From: Hofstenia miamia
Taxonomy: Eukaryota > Xenacoelomorpha > Acoela
Direction: 5' to 3'
DNA length: 64,000 nucleotides
Assembly: GCA_004352715.1 (NCBI GenBank)
Contig: SCFE01000023.1
Coordinates: forward strand, 809,787 to 873,786
A program made the position numbers and the translations under genes. Shown here piece after piece: positions 38,327 to 53,208 of the stretch; the stretch's first letter is position 1, and every line of letters starts with the position of its first letter. The notes under the pieces are model-generated. The model saw nothing but the letters and a program-made list of their open reading frames with translations, was not told where the DNA came from and did not search any database.

Positions 38327-41300
38327 GTAAGTCAATTCGTCTCTATATTTGCAAATTAAAATTTATACACTGGTGCCAGGATCATGCAAGATTTTCTCAA
38401 AAAAATAACAGCAATTAATCATCGAATTTAAAATTACTTATAAAACTTTTTTATGAGATTTATATTAGTTATTCTTATATCGACTTTTAAAGATGGAGGA
38501 ATCATGCAAATATACAAGCATTATTCATATATAATCAATATAAATATACATCCATATATATATAATCACCTTTATCTGAGATCTTTCATGGAAGCAAAAA
38601 TTGAGCTCTATTCTGAAGGCTTCTGAGAAGGTTTCCTAATTTGTCAACCTGCATAGATAAAATTTGTGCTTTTACAATTTCATTAGTGTCAGATGTTTCC
38701 GCATGATGATATAGTACAAAAAGATATAAAAATGTCAGTAAGAAGATAATTTAAGTGAACGTCAATTAACATTCTACATTTCTCAGAAATCGTGTCAAAA
38801 TGTGTATTAGAACATGTAGCTGTTAGGCAATTGTTTTCAACAAAAATATTTCTTTAATAAAAAATACCAAGGTCTGTTTTGACATAGGTGTATTGATTTA
38901 GCAAACTGATATTATGTGCATTCAACAATCTAGAATATTAAAAACAATCACATTACATAGCCAAATATTAAAACTTGAAAAATTTACAAAGATATAGGGG
39001 ATCATTATTAGGATCCACTAGGTTTTTTTACTGTGACGCTATTCAGACTTCTTATTTGGGAGAAAATTTGTCAATTTAGAAAGATGGATTACATTGCTGA
39101 GCAAAATGGCACGAAGAATACTGTGATTGAACGACATGAAATATTTTCACATGACCAGAAAACTGAAGTAGTTTTTCTAAACCTTAAATTCAATTATATA
39201 ATTTTCAATAAAGTTTTAGCAAACCCTGTTTTTTGACGTTTCAGCAAGCTTCTGTGAAATACAGTAGACTGTACCGTTACAGAGAGTATTCAGTTCATAT
39301 CGTCTGTAGAAATCGCATCCGTCGAGCCTAGTTCACACATGTTATGTATAATCATTATTAGCTATGCATTTAAATATCTTTAGTTTTATGGCGATGTTCT
39401 ATTGAAATCAATATGTAGATATATGGTAGTTATTAAATAATGAAATGGAAATATTATAATTATCCAGTTGAGCTAAGTTCCTGCATATGAATATATTTTT
39501 ATGAAATTCCTCGTTGAATTGACATTATACAGCCTTCATTGGTGTCTCCCCACTAAATGCCAATTTGGATAAATTGAGGCTGTTCCATTTACAAAACAAA
39601 TGCATTTTAATTGTATTCTAATTGTTCTAAAGAATAATGAACAATACTTTGATTTTTATTTGCTAACCAACACAAAATACTAAGAATAAAATAATTCTGA
39701 GTTAATTATAGCCTCAAATAGAGGTAACGCGCAGATTTCTAAGCTAATGCTCTGAAGGCTTGAACAATTCAATCCATATCTATGTATACCCACAGCCCTC
39801 CGATATTTCTGTACCTATCACTCTGCATTTTTCTCAGCCAATAATGTATCTTCACTTAATTTTTGCTGCTATGGTCAAAGATGGTGAAATCGTTGACTTA
39901 ACCCTAAGCAACCATTGGATTTTTGAAAAATGTTCATGATCTTATAAAAATTTGTCTATAAACTTATATTTCTACTTACTATTTAGGTTATTCTCAGTCT
40001 GAAAGCACCACGTGAGTGTCCTTTTTCTTTGTAGCACTAAATCCGCAAGACGGCTCTTTTGCATTGAGGGGTGGCGTTGCGGATTCCTTCGATCCCACGA
40101 CCACTGGCACACCTCAATGGTTTTGGAATATCTTTGCACATACCATGAAACAGTCAACGTTCTTTGTTGCTTCCATGGGTTCAAAACATTATAAATATAT
40201 GAAACCTAGGTATGGAGAAAATTTTAACCTTTTTCAAAAATTCGAAATTTCAAAGAAAACTTGTTAAACTTTTCAACAACCGCGGCCTCAGCACAGTGTA
40301 TTGACGTATATATAAGAAATATACGAAATATATAAGAATATACGATAATTTCGCCAATTAAAAGTAATATAAAATAATATACGAGACCAGACAAGAATGT
40401 CGCATATATACGACACTCTGTAAGATGTGAATGTGATTACACATTACTGGGCATTGCAATGGGATACTGCGCCAGAAATGACAATAATCGCACTGGAAGT
40501 TCTGTCAGTTCCGGTGAGCTCGGAACCAGTGGAGAGATTATTTTCAAAATGCGGGCGAACATTGGGTCAACTGCGGCTGTGAATGAAGGCAACAACTCTT
40601 GACAAACTCATGATGATAAACTACAATTTGTAACTTTTGAAATTCAGTAATTTTGTTTAAGATTTTTTCTACATAGCCGCCGCGGTAAAAAAAATTGGCT
40701 AAAATATACGAAAGTGATATACGACTTCGGTAAATATAAGAATCGTAATATACGAAAAAAATTACTGAAATATACGAATATACGATATACGACAATCCCG
40801 ATATACGTCAATTCACTGCCTCAGCAATACGCTTAAATAGAAATTTTTAGCATTGCATTAAAGTATGTTCCTCAATAGACCTAACAATACCCCAAAATTT
40901 TCAAATTTGGCAATAGGCTTGGAGAAAATTCTTTGCAAATGTGGAAAAAACGGTTTGTCCTTTACAACGGACGCCAGGCTGTTTACAGTTAAAGAGTTCT
41001 TCTATTGGTCACTCAAATCATTGAACTCGATTATAAAGAAACAAAGAGAAGGAATGTCATAGAAAAATGTTAATTGTTTCATCGCGTTTGCTACAAGAAC
41101 AAGAATGAAATATTTTTACAAAATGAATGTAAAATTTAACAGCATATTTCCCAAATTTAGAAAAATTTGAGTTAAAAATTATTTAATATAACATAATTAT
41201 TTATTATAAATTCTATTAATAATTGTAGTTGGAAATTTTTCTTTATGAATTATTTTCAAGAAAAAATACGGATATTTCTCAACTTCTAGATCATATGAAA

Positions 41301-44300
41301 GATGATATTATTTGATTCAACAAACGGTTATATTTTTAACCAATAATATACTAGTATTATACCTTTAGCGAATAAAAAACGAAATTTGTAAATTTGCAAC
41401 CTTAAATCATATGTAATGTAAATTTCAAGGGTATACATTAAAGAGCTATGCAGATGTTGGGTTGGATCGAGTCACCGCAGTCTACGTGTCTGGTCAAAAG
41501 ACGATACCTAGCATGCCAAAAACACGAAAATTTTAGAAACTTGACTTAAATGTATTTCACATTGCATAACTAGTTCTAACTTTTAATTATGAAGACATTC
41601 CCAAAGCTTGAATTTTTAAGCTAAAATACCGAAGATAAATATTTATAACCGCAACTGTGACAAATTTTATATTCAGTTAATTAGGCGATGCAAGTAACCA
41701 TGGACGAGCTCACTAATGAAGATTTGGAATCAACGAAAAGAATGGTCACATACTGTGTGGATGCAAAAGAAAACGCTATAAATACTTTAGTTCAATTGGA
41801 TGACCAAGGTAAGCTATGCTTACTTTTAGCATTTGACTAATAACTAGCAAATGCAGCAGAATATTGAATTTTCGAGTCATTTCTCTCTATTAGGTAAGTT
41901 CAAATTTAAGAGATGATGTCCGAAAATTTATTCAGTAAAGTTATACAATGTTTTTAGTTGAAAATTTTTTTGGGAAATAATCCATTGAATGACAAAAAAA
42001 CATAAACCAAATTTGTAATTCTTCTCATAATTCTTTTCTGCTGATTTTTTAAATATTAACAAAGGTATTTGAATTGATTGGAAGTTGAAAAGTAACTTTT
42101 GGAAGCCCTATTAGCATAAAACGAACAAAGTGTCATGGAAAACAAACATTTTTATTTACGTTTTGCTTGTTTCCAAATCATAAGTCAAATGATTTCTAGA
42201 TATTCATCAACTATCATTTCAAAGAAAGAATTAATAGGTGTAGTTTAATCCTATTTTGCCGAATGTAATTTATCAGCAAAAAGTTTGATTTAAACTTCTT
42301 TTTTGAAGCATCGTTGCTCATATTTAATCATTTTTAAACAACAGACTGTCTAAATCTATGAATACCAAGGCGATGCATATTTACACAGGCTTTGCCATCC
42401 TCGCAGTTAACGGAGGCGAATGCATAAATTTGATTGATTTGTGTACGAATATTTGATAAATATTGTAAATAAACCAATCAAATTAATGAGCTTGCCTCCG
42501 CTAACTGCAAGGATGGCAAGGCTTGTGTAAGTATGTATCGCATTGATGAGTGCCAAAATCTAACAACTTCATTTTCTGTAGTGTCAATAGAATGTTTTTT
42601 TCCTGAAAATTTGGTTGTATTTAGTAGTGAACAAAGGGAAAATTACCATAACTACTCAAAAGAGTTTTTATATGACTGTTGGTATATGTAGAACTCATTG
42701 AAATCTACAGAAACATGTATAATTCGGCCTCGTATAGCCATACTTGTCCATTGTAATTGGAGTCTAATTGGATTCCAATTGAACATTGGAATTGGATTGG
42801 AATTGGTTGGACAAATAAAATTTGCTATTCATTGGATTCCAATTGGATTTTCATTGGAATAATTTTTCAAAAATTTCCAAAGCCACAATTTTTTATAATA
42901 TCGTTTTCTTAATAATTCCTTGTACTGTTAAAATAATTGCTTTGGAAATGGGTCTGATCATACTAGGGCTCTGCGAGTAGGGATAGTTTTGCTTTAGGGC
43001 GAGTCGAGTCGGATTTTGAATCTCGAGTCTTGTCTACGCACATAGGCCTATCATTAACATAATTGTAAAATCACCATTAAATAATCAACTGTTCTACAAG
43101 TACGAAAAATTAAATTATAGCAGTTAAATTTGTAATCGGCTAACAACTTCTAATTGATCATTAATGTATTTCATATAGATATCGCATCAACCGATCAATG
43201 TTGATGTTATTAAATTGAAGAATGAAAACCTATTCAAATGTCACTTGAATAACGTGTGAAGTTTGTTTAACAACTTGAAATCGCAACTTATGCAAATTTA
43301 GTGTGAATATAACTTTTATGGAAAACTAGAAAATGAAAATTACTATGATACAAAATTCAAAACAATCCTATCAGCAAGGAGAGGCTACCACCATAATATC
43401 AATAAATTCTAAAATCTTGATATTAGTAATGATCATTCAACACAACAGACAACATTGCGCAAACCCAATGACTCTGAAAGAAATTTTTGTTGAAGGGTTT
43501 CTAATTTGAAAATAATATTATTGTTTTCAATTAAGCAAACATACACTGCAATTTCATTTTTAACCAACATTCGACAGAACTTAAAATTGGTTAATATTTA
43601 AATTTCGAGTCGAGGCAAAATTTCTAGTACTCGCAGAGCCCTAGTTAATACTCTGAATGCAATTGGCCATATCATGGTAACTAATTGCAATATTGTCTCT
43701 TAATCATTAAAGCACAAAATAAGTACGTTTTGTAAAATTTTATTTGACTAGAACACAATGGACCAGGATTATTGTGATTTCGTATTCTAGTCGAACAGCA
43801 TATGATATTAAAATTAATTCTTAAATTCATTGGTTTCATTGCTATTTATGTCTTTTAATAAATAGTTTCCTAGGCAAATTTTCTTGTCATGCTTATGCGT
43901 CTTTGAGTTAGAATTTCACAATATTTTTTGAAAGATTTTTCTACACTAGCATCAAGGGCATACGCAGGAATTTCTGACGGGGGACATCATCGTCATTACC
44001 CATTGCAGGGCTAAGCCCCGCGAAAAATTTCGAAAATATTGAAAGAATATACCCTAAAAAATGCATTTCACGATCCTAGATTTTAAATTTTTCAATTTTT
44101 ACGAAAAATTTTTGATTTATCTAGTCAAAATCAAATTTGGAAATCTGACGGGGGACATTCCACCATGCCCCCCTCTGCGTACGCCACTGACTAGACTAGA
44201 ATACCCATGCCAACATGTTTTTGTTTTGGAAAATTTTTCAGTTGAATTTTTTGATTTGGTATTTTCATACAATTATTATATTGTGATGCAAACTTGTTTT

Positions 44301-46459
44301 TAGTGATCATTAAAATTTTTCACTAAACCTACAATACCCATTTCACTGATTTTGACCGGTAGGTTTTGTGAATATTTCAAAAACTTAATAGACCAACTTT
44401 ATTGTAGGAATAACAATGAAACTAATTCTATAGCATTTTCTTGGTAATGTACAGCGATTCTCAGCATTGAAAGTTCTTCAGTGTTTTGCTAATCTTGATC
44501 CAGAGAAATCATATGAAAGGATGATGATTCCATGGATTCTGATGGCATTATGTTTGAAAATCTTATTGAAAATAATGATTTAGTCATTATAAAATTGTAG
44601 TTCAATACATGAACCCATGTTAGACCCACTGGAAAATCTCATTGCTAAACATGACACTATTGTGAGAATATTATATAGCCTAATCTAATTCTATAGATGT
44701 CACTCAGCTGGCTGTGTCGCCTCTGCCGACCTTATCAGGTCTGTGCCACCAATAGTAGTTGGCTGACCGCGGCGCCCACATCTAGGCCTCTAGGTGCTAG
44801 CACTAGAACTACCGCAAATTTTTTATCAAAAATCCCAACACCGGTCAAAATGACCGGTACTAATTTTGTCTATTAAAATATAAGAGCGAAATTAGCTTAT
44901 GATTGCTTCACACATATTTATTGCAAAATACCCCACACATTCTAGTTTTATCCAATTTTGATAATCATGGAGCTACAAAATCGAGAATTACGTTCGTGCG
45001 AATCATGTGAGTCGATATAAGGAATTTGATTCAAATGATTTAGAAAATATTTTGTTTCTACATCCTCATAAATCCATATTTTTAAACAAAGTTTTTCTGT
45101 TTTACAAGAAATATACTGTCTAAAAGAAAAACGTCTTCTTAATTCATGAGTTTTATACACAACGATGCAATTTGTTGTAAAAACCTTGAAATATCTTTTG
45201 GGCTACAGGTAGTTTAACAGATTGTATCCGAGATGATCTAATTGAATACAATCGCATTGAGGGAAGGTTAGTACGCCAAAATTGTTTTATAAGAGCCAAT
45301 TATTTTTATTAAAAGGCATGAGCTGGTGCACGCCTCAGTCTAAGCAAAGTGAATACATTATTCAATTTCACATACTGATAAACCTGACTTTGGTTTTAAA
45401 TACTGGGATTTAACAATGGTTTTATTTTGATTTTTTATTAGCATAAAATCAGTAAAGATGATTCTCAATGCACTAATCAGATTTGATAATTTTCGTTTTG
45501 CTGATAGTTTTATTTCTGATGAGAACATAATGATATCATGTTGAACAGATTTTCCAATATTTCATACTGTATTTGCATGTTTTTATTCCCACAATAGCGT
45601 AATGTTTAGCAATGAAATTTACTGGTCGGTCTAACATGGGTTTATGTATTGAACTACAATTTTAAGATGGCATATAGCCCTGTAAAAACCCTATATGATG
45701 CAAACAGTATTGTGAAACTATCTATCTGCAAAAAGGTTAATAATGCGCTTCCAGACAATCTGATTAATAAGACAACCTAAACTAAAATTTAACGAAAACA
45801 ATAAAAAAAACTAAAACACATTTAACGTAAGAAAAACATAATAAAACGTAATAAAAATATAAAAAAATAATCTCTACATTGTGTTCTTCACAAAGCCATA
45901 GTTTTCATGAACATAAAGAAGGTGCTTAAAATTAGAAACATCGAGCTGGCTTCTTCGACTTGTGATGGCTAAACGAGCATTTCATTTGTCTTGATGAAGT
46001 TTTAGTTACCAATCGGATCAGCCGTCTAAGTTTTCCGGCGGTGGTGGCTCAGCCGGCTAGCGCCCAGCTCTAATAGCATCAGGGAGGAAATTGTTTGTGG
46101 CAGCACAATGAATTAATCCCACTCTTACTAACATAGCACCTAGTCTTTAAAAATTCACAATGGAATACCCATGAATATAAACATGAATTGCTGTATTTTG
46201 TTACTAAGAGTTCGTTCAGATGGGCAAAGTGCCGTTGAGCGAGTCAAGGAGGAATCGTAAGTCCAGCTGGCGAACTAAGCACTAGTTCAGGAGCCGTTTC
46301 TAAAGTTTGTGTGGTTAGATAAGATCGTATTACTTATATAAGTTTTTTGTAAGGGTAATTCTCCGAAAATGATAGAAGTTCAAACTTTTCGTCATACGAA
46401 ATCCCCGTTCATCTGGCATATGTCTCTTATATTTTGATAGGAACCAAGATGGTACATCT

Positions 46460-46495
<36 letters not shown>

Positions 46496-49400
46496 AATTA
46501 AGTATATTTTTGAATTTAGGGGAACAACTAGAGTTGTTTGAAGAAAATCTTAATAGAGTCAATGTTAACATGGAAGTTGCAGAAAAGGTGACATTTACTA
46601 TTTACTATTTATAATTTATTTTACATTAAAATTTGGATTTGTAATAATTGCACACCTGTAGGAAATGCAACACCAGTAGTGAGAAAAAATTTAGCAAAAA
46701 AACAAAGTAATTATAAACAAATATTCTAATTTTCATCAATTATTATTCATAACAAACAAATCTTATCTCATTCTGGAAAATATAGAAAATTCAATTTTTT
46801 TGGATTGTAATTCGATGCCACAATTTATTGTTTTGTCACTTCATTGTCTTAAATTTTAACATTTCAATTACAGTTGATAAACTCATTAACTGTTTGCAAA
46901 ACTCAACCAACGAATTAAACCAACTGAGAGGGTGGTTTGACCCAAAGTAAACCTACAGTGATTCGCGTTCACAAAGTACTCCCTCTTTGCTCACTTTGTT
47001 GGCTGTGATAGTAACATGTCGTTATAAAAGTCTTAGAAATCGTAGTTAATGCATGCCTAAAAATCGTAAATAATAAAAACGGCTGTTATCAAGCCTCTAG
47101 TCTCAAACTCAAGCCACTGTATTCAATTTAAACTTCTAATTTGCTTAATACAAAATTTGATCAAAATGGCTAGAGGCTCTTGGTATGGTTACTTAAGAAT
47201 TGTGCAAGCAATGACTGGAAACTCTATCATTGAATACAGGAACACTTTCTCTAGTAATTAAAATGTAAAAATAAAAAATTGTTTCGCAAAACTGAGATAA
47301 GTACACGCATACGTATCAGAGTTGCAATCGGGCCAAGGGTCAGGGAATTGTTGGCTTGTCAACCGAATCGCCGATTCAATTTTCCTATAGAGGCTTCCGG
47401 GTCTACTAGTTCACCGGGTCAAATTTATCTAAGCAAATTATTGAAATAAATTACACAAAGCGGCTCATCTCACTAAAGTGAGCGGTATTATTAATAATAA
47501 CATAATCACTGAATTACCTTAGTGTGCGTTCGATGGTTTCAGAAGTTTTTTTATGTTTACTTTCGTTTGTTTCTTTAATGAAACCTTGTAAATTCACTTA
47601 TTTTATTTCGAATTCGAATCCGAAGATTCAGGTAACGTATTTGCGAATCTGAATCTAAAATATATTGTGATTTAGGTAATAACCTCCATAGCAAGAACAT
47701 CCATTATAAATAATTGCAGTAGAAAATTACTTTAAAACATGGAAAATTCCCAAGCTTATTTTTATTTAAGAAATTTCAGTAGCATACCAGAATTTTCTAG
47801 ATCCTCTCTGTACCAAGATTCGAACTAGAATCTAATATAGATTCGAGTTCAGATTTGATTTCGTGCATTTTTAAGTCACTATTTTGTAATTGGTTCATAT
47901 TAAATACATGTTAAGTCTTTAAAATTCGATTTGAATATAAGTCAAATTTTGCCAGAAACAAAATTATTAAATATATCTAAATACAAGAATTTTTCCCAGA
48001 TTGATATTTTAAAATTATGGTCTGGATTTACTAGCATTTTTTGCTTCATAAAATGTATTTCGATAGTTTTTATTTCACATCATAAATTATGAGAGATGTT
48101 AAGACCATGACTTTATAATGCGAGGTGAAGCATTAGAGTGTCAGAGAAGATCAGCGTGAAGATCATGTCAATATCTATGAAAGCATACTCTCTGCAAAAT
48201 ACTGCAAACTAATTTCTAAATTCTAAAAAATGGGTCATTCATGTCACCGGGTCATTTATTTTGCAGTTTTACCGGGTCTTATCGGATTACTGGGTCAAAT
48301 CTTATGTGAGCCGCATACGTCACCGGATTACATTTCTTGACCCGGTGGCAACTCTGATATGTATCCAATCACGAATAATTGTCTTTATTGAGATTAAAGT
48401 ATTTTCAACAATTTGTGCGCCATAAATTGTGGTGACTGCACCAAAATTGATGGGAATATTTTTGAATTTAATAACGTATCAGTTTTTTAGGAAATGTCTT
48501 ATATTATATTTGGTACTCTCAAATCGGTAATACATAAGTAGGGACTTGCAATCCAACTCTAGCTGGTATTGGAAAGCTTCGGAAAAATCATATCATTTCA
48601 TTTCGAGTGACACTGCTGGATTCATACCCCATTTCGAGTTTTGATCAAGAAATGACATCATTAAAATGTTGACATCAGTATTAACAACTTCAAATTAATA
48701 TGCCTTAATTTATTACGAGACATTATAATTTGTGTTTTGAATAGAAAAAGTTTAATAATTGCCCAAAAACTTTAATGATTTTGACATAAGACATCTCTTT
48801 TCATTTTTACCATATTTTAATGCAAAAATTGATGACGTCAGCAAAAGTTTTTAGATAAAAATGTTTTTTTGGAATTTTTAACAACTTTTATCCCATTGCA
48901 CCTTTGTGCTGAACTTCATGACAATAGCATTACTATATCAAAAATAAACCTGGGGTATTTTACACCACCTCTTGTGAAACCGACGTACATAAAATGGTTG
49001 TGAGGATCAACATGCTAATGCAGGAACATATCTATATATATATCTATATATATATATATATATATATATTCAGTTGATGATGTATGTTAGCAAGACTTTC
49101 ATGTTATGCCGTAAACATTTATAATAAAACTCCTCCCCCTACATACCTGGAGCGGGTCCAGGACTTGATATTAGAGAAATCATACGTAAGATTGGAACGG
49201 GTTAACCCACAATGGATGACTGACCTGAACACTGTGAGCTGTGCCGAAAAAATATTGATGCCAGCTGAGCCAAACTTCGATTTCTCTAGTTTTTTGGTTC
49301 TGCTTTGGTAGCATACTCATACTGAATGAAGAAGAAAAAAAATCTATACTCAGAAATTGTTTTAACAATAAATAGAAATACTGATAACAAATTCTGAAAG

Positions 49401-52400
49401 CGTCAAGAAAGTAATACAAAACTAAAAAAAAAAGAAAACAACGAATATTTACAAATAAAAAGTGGTTAACTTGGGCTATGACAATTGCTAGTTTCTATTA
49501 ATAGAGTAATCAGTATTATAAAATATATAACCTCGCCTTTTCAGTATTTTTATATTATAAGTGAAAAATATTTTTTAATACCCATTTTAAAGTTTTTTAA
49601 TCTACTTATTTGTTTAATAAATTTTAGTAATTCATTCCACATATTTATAGCTGTGTTTAGAAATGAAATTTCCATTATTCGCTTCTTTTACCTAATAGGT
49701 TCAATTATGTGTGCTCTTTTATTGTGTTTATTGACTAATTTTGCAACAAGAAAGTCATTTCTGTAATATGGGAAAGTATTGTTAACTATTTTGAAGAACG
49801 TCGTTAAGACATGTATATGGATGTAACATTGCGGATGTAGGAATAATTTTGAAATTTTTCTATATTCATTATTCTTATTTACTGCAACTTTGATAGCCCA
49901 ATTAAGTTGCACTTGGAATTTCCTGAAAAATTTTTGGTTTATATCTGTGTAGAGTATATTGGCATAGTTAAAATGACTTAATATTAGAGCATATATTAAT
50001 TGAATTTTTGCTTTAGTTGGAAGTTTTTGAGAAATTAAGTTAGTTGCTTTAATCGATATGGTCATTTTTCTAATAACATGATTTAGTTGCTCTTCAAAAT
50101 TTAGGTTTATGTCAAAAATTATTCCAAGGTACTTAAAAGACTCAACCTGTTTTATTTGAATGCCGTTGAAATTATGTTTGAATTTTGAAGTATCAGTAGA
50201 TTTAGTTTTTGATTTAGCAATACAGAATTGAGTTTTTAGTGGATTTACTCTTAGTTGTATAGAAGCAAAATATTTAGCAAGACAAGCACAGTTTTTTCGA
50301 GAGTTTGAACCGCTTTTTCGGGAAATTTATTAGAATGAAATAATATTGTGTCATCTGCAAATTGTACTTGCTCGGGCAAACCATTTATTTTTTAAACATT
50401 GTATCGATTTTATGATTTCATATTTTGTTGCAAAACAAAAAGACAAAGAGGTTGGAGTTCCTTTGGGTTTATTAAGGCAAAAAGGTAAATTCATACCGTT
50501 GTAGTTTCCTAAATTTAGGAAAACTTCATTGAAAGCATTGCAGATTTCCTTCTTATTTGTAATGGATTTATCTTTATAGTATATTCTTTCTATTTCTTCA
50601 GTTCGCATGATTTTTCTTTTTAGCAAATTGTTACTATTTTGAGAAGAATATTTAATTAAAAATAGGAGGGTTTACTGCAAATCAAATTAAAACAAATGTG
50701 GGTTACAGGCCGAACTAATTCTTGGAAAACTACATGGTGTGCGAGCTTGACAAATTTTAGAGTAATCCTTGACGCAGAACCGGCAACGTGTCATTTGGGT
50801 CACCAAATTGCGCGGGTCAGTAGATAATTTAGAGTTGACTCGCAATAAAATTGTGCAAACTGGATTCGTTAAGTCAATTTTACATTTAAAGTTCTCATTA
50901 CCACTGTTTTTCACAAATCATAAAAGGTTTTGATACAATAATACGCTATGCTAGTTAATAGTACTGATTCGTATTTCCGAGCATGGAAGAACCTTTTTTC
51001 GGGTTTTATTATATTAGTCAACAATGACACTGACATCTATTGATTGTGTACATTGTGATTTCCTCTTTTGGTAGCAGGGTCTGGTAAATAAATAATTTGG
51101 AAACATCATTCATACCCAGTGCACAGATAAAAATCCCTCCCTATAAAAAATTTTGAAAAGTGTTATTTTATGACATCATTCTTTAGGGATTAAGTGATCT
51201 GAACAAATGCTGTGGACTATGTACTTGTCCTTGGGATAAATTAGAAACAGATGGTAAAAATTATGAAGAGGAATGGCAAAAAATCGAAAAAGAAGCTTCA
51301 AAGGCAGGTAGTCAGCCAGAGCAGAAACAACCACAACCAATCCAGACTGGGCTACCCGTAGGCACAACTGGGAGATACATTTATCAAATTACATGTAATT
51401 TTTGAAGTTTTATATAAGCTCCAAGTCAAGACAAGAATTTAGCATATTGTGTACTGTCGTGTTTATGCAATATCCTGCCTTGATTAGTCAGATTCTATGT
51501 TGCCTAATTCACAGTGTTTTTACATCAGTTATAGAATGAATTTACAACGAAAACCAATATATAATGCAAGCTTTAAATGAATTCGCTAACTTATTCAATG
51601 GCAATAGCAAACCATCAAGAAGAAATATTATCCTGAATTCCACTTATAGATCATAAAATTGAATGTTCTTACGTAGCTAGAGCTAGCAAAGTAAATTTAC
51701 GTTGTAAACTAGCACGTAATCTAGAATATAGCCTACAGCATTTCACTATGATCGAATCCTAAATGCTAAACCTAAGCTAAGTAATGCCTCCTTCATAACA
51801 TCACAGAAGTTGATTTCAACGTAGTACTATGCAGTCTTTTACTAATAGTGACCTTTAGTGTTCCTAAGTTTAGACTGCTCATCATGTAATATGAAAATAC
51901 TGTTATTTTCTGATTGAATTAACCGGATTATCCAGTACTGATTTAGCCTGTAACAATCCTTTGAAATTCGCAGAAACAGTCTGTTCATTTGAGAGTATTT
52001 CAAAATGATTACAGTATTTCGCAGACAATCTTAATGTAAAATCCAATTAATGCTTATTCATTTTCCATGGTGGAATTAGTGTGAAACAACCATTTAGACA
52101 ACGTTGATTTGCATAAGAATCACTTTGAAAAAATAGTTTTCAAATTGGTTGAATTTTTGATTCCGTTCAAAAGCAATGAAGATTTACTTTCAAAATTGTA
52201 GTAGTCAGGGGTTTCCTCTGCTATCAAATATATTTTTTTACATTTTTGCGTTATTTCTTGCACTTGGAGACTAAATCGACAAAATAGCATTGATTAAATG
52301 AGTTGAGAATTTTCAGAGGCTCGCTTCGTCATTGATGACATCATTAAGGCAAAATCAAGCCTCTCAAGTTAGTTTTTGACAAGATTCATTGATTTTGAAT

Positions 52401-53165
52401 GCATTTAAGCAAATATTTATTTACTGGCATTCTTTTATAAATGTGCAATGTTGTACTGTAATTTGAACTTGAACTTTTTAAGCTAATTCTGCGAACACTT
52501 AGAAGTATTATGGTTATATACTTGACAAGGATACTTTATGTTCAAACACTTAATTATTGCTGTGCATTTGTCGTCATTAATGCTTTGATTTCATCCAAAC
52601 CATATCAAACTCAATAAGAGTAAATTCTTTAAAATAAAGCATTGTGGAAAATGGGGCGTTAGGGGTTTCTCAAATGCCATGATGTTGTCATCAAAGACAC
52701 AATGACTTCCTGAAAACTCTCAGGAAGCTTTATCAATGATAATTAGTCGATTTTAGCCTCGAGGTGCAAAAAAAACACGAAAATGTAATCAATTACACAT
52801 TTAGTAACAGATTATTCGTGAAATTAAAGAGATTTTCATTGCAAAACTTCATCGCTTTTGAGGGGATCTAAAATTTAACTGATTTATTATATTATTATCT
52901 AAAATGATTCAGCTGCTTTTAGTGAAAATTGTTCGTGAGTTTTGCATAATGTTTTATAATTGAATTGACAATCATGATATTTATGTGATTCGATAATGCT
53001 CATAATGTTCTATGTTCTTGAATTCTTCTACATACATAGAATATCAACAGAAATATCAAATCCCTTAAGGATCCGTGATTATCCATTCAATAATAAAATA
53101 GTACGCAAAACTCAACATCAATTTACACAAAAGCAGCTGAATCGTATAAAACTAAGACCAACTTT

Positions 53166-53208
<43 letters not shown>

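Noticed and set aside
49084-49311. Open frame MLARLSCYAVN... in SNAP-25 intron 3
   Set aside because: 75 codons with no domain, no convincing splice borders and no similarity to SNAP-25; kept only as a note.
50687-50914. Minus-strand Cys-containing frame
   Set aside because: CG-richer patch without recognised motif or element ends; could be a small transposon remnant but cannot be supported.
51176-51367. Minus-strand frame over SNAP-25 exon 4
   Set aside because: Antisense shadow of a confirmed exon.
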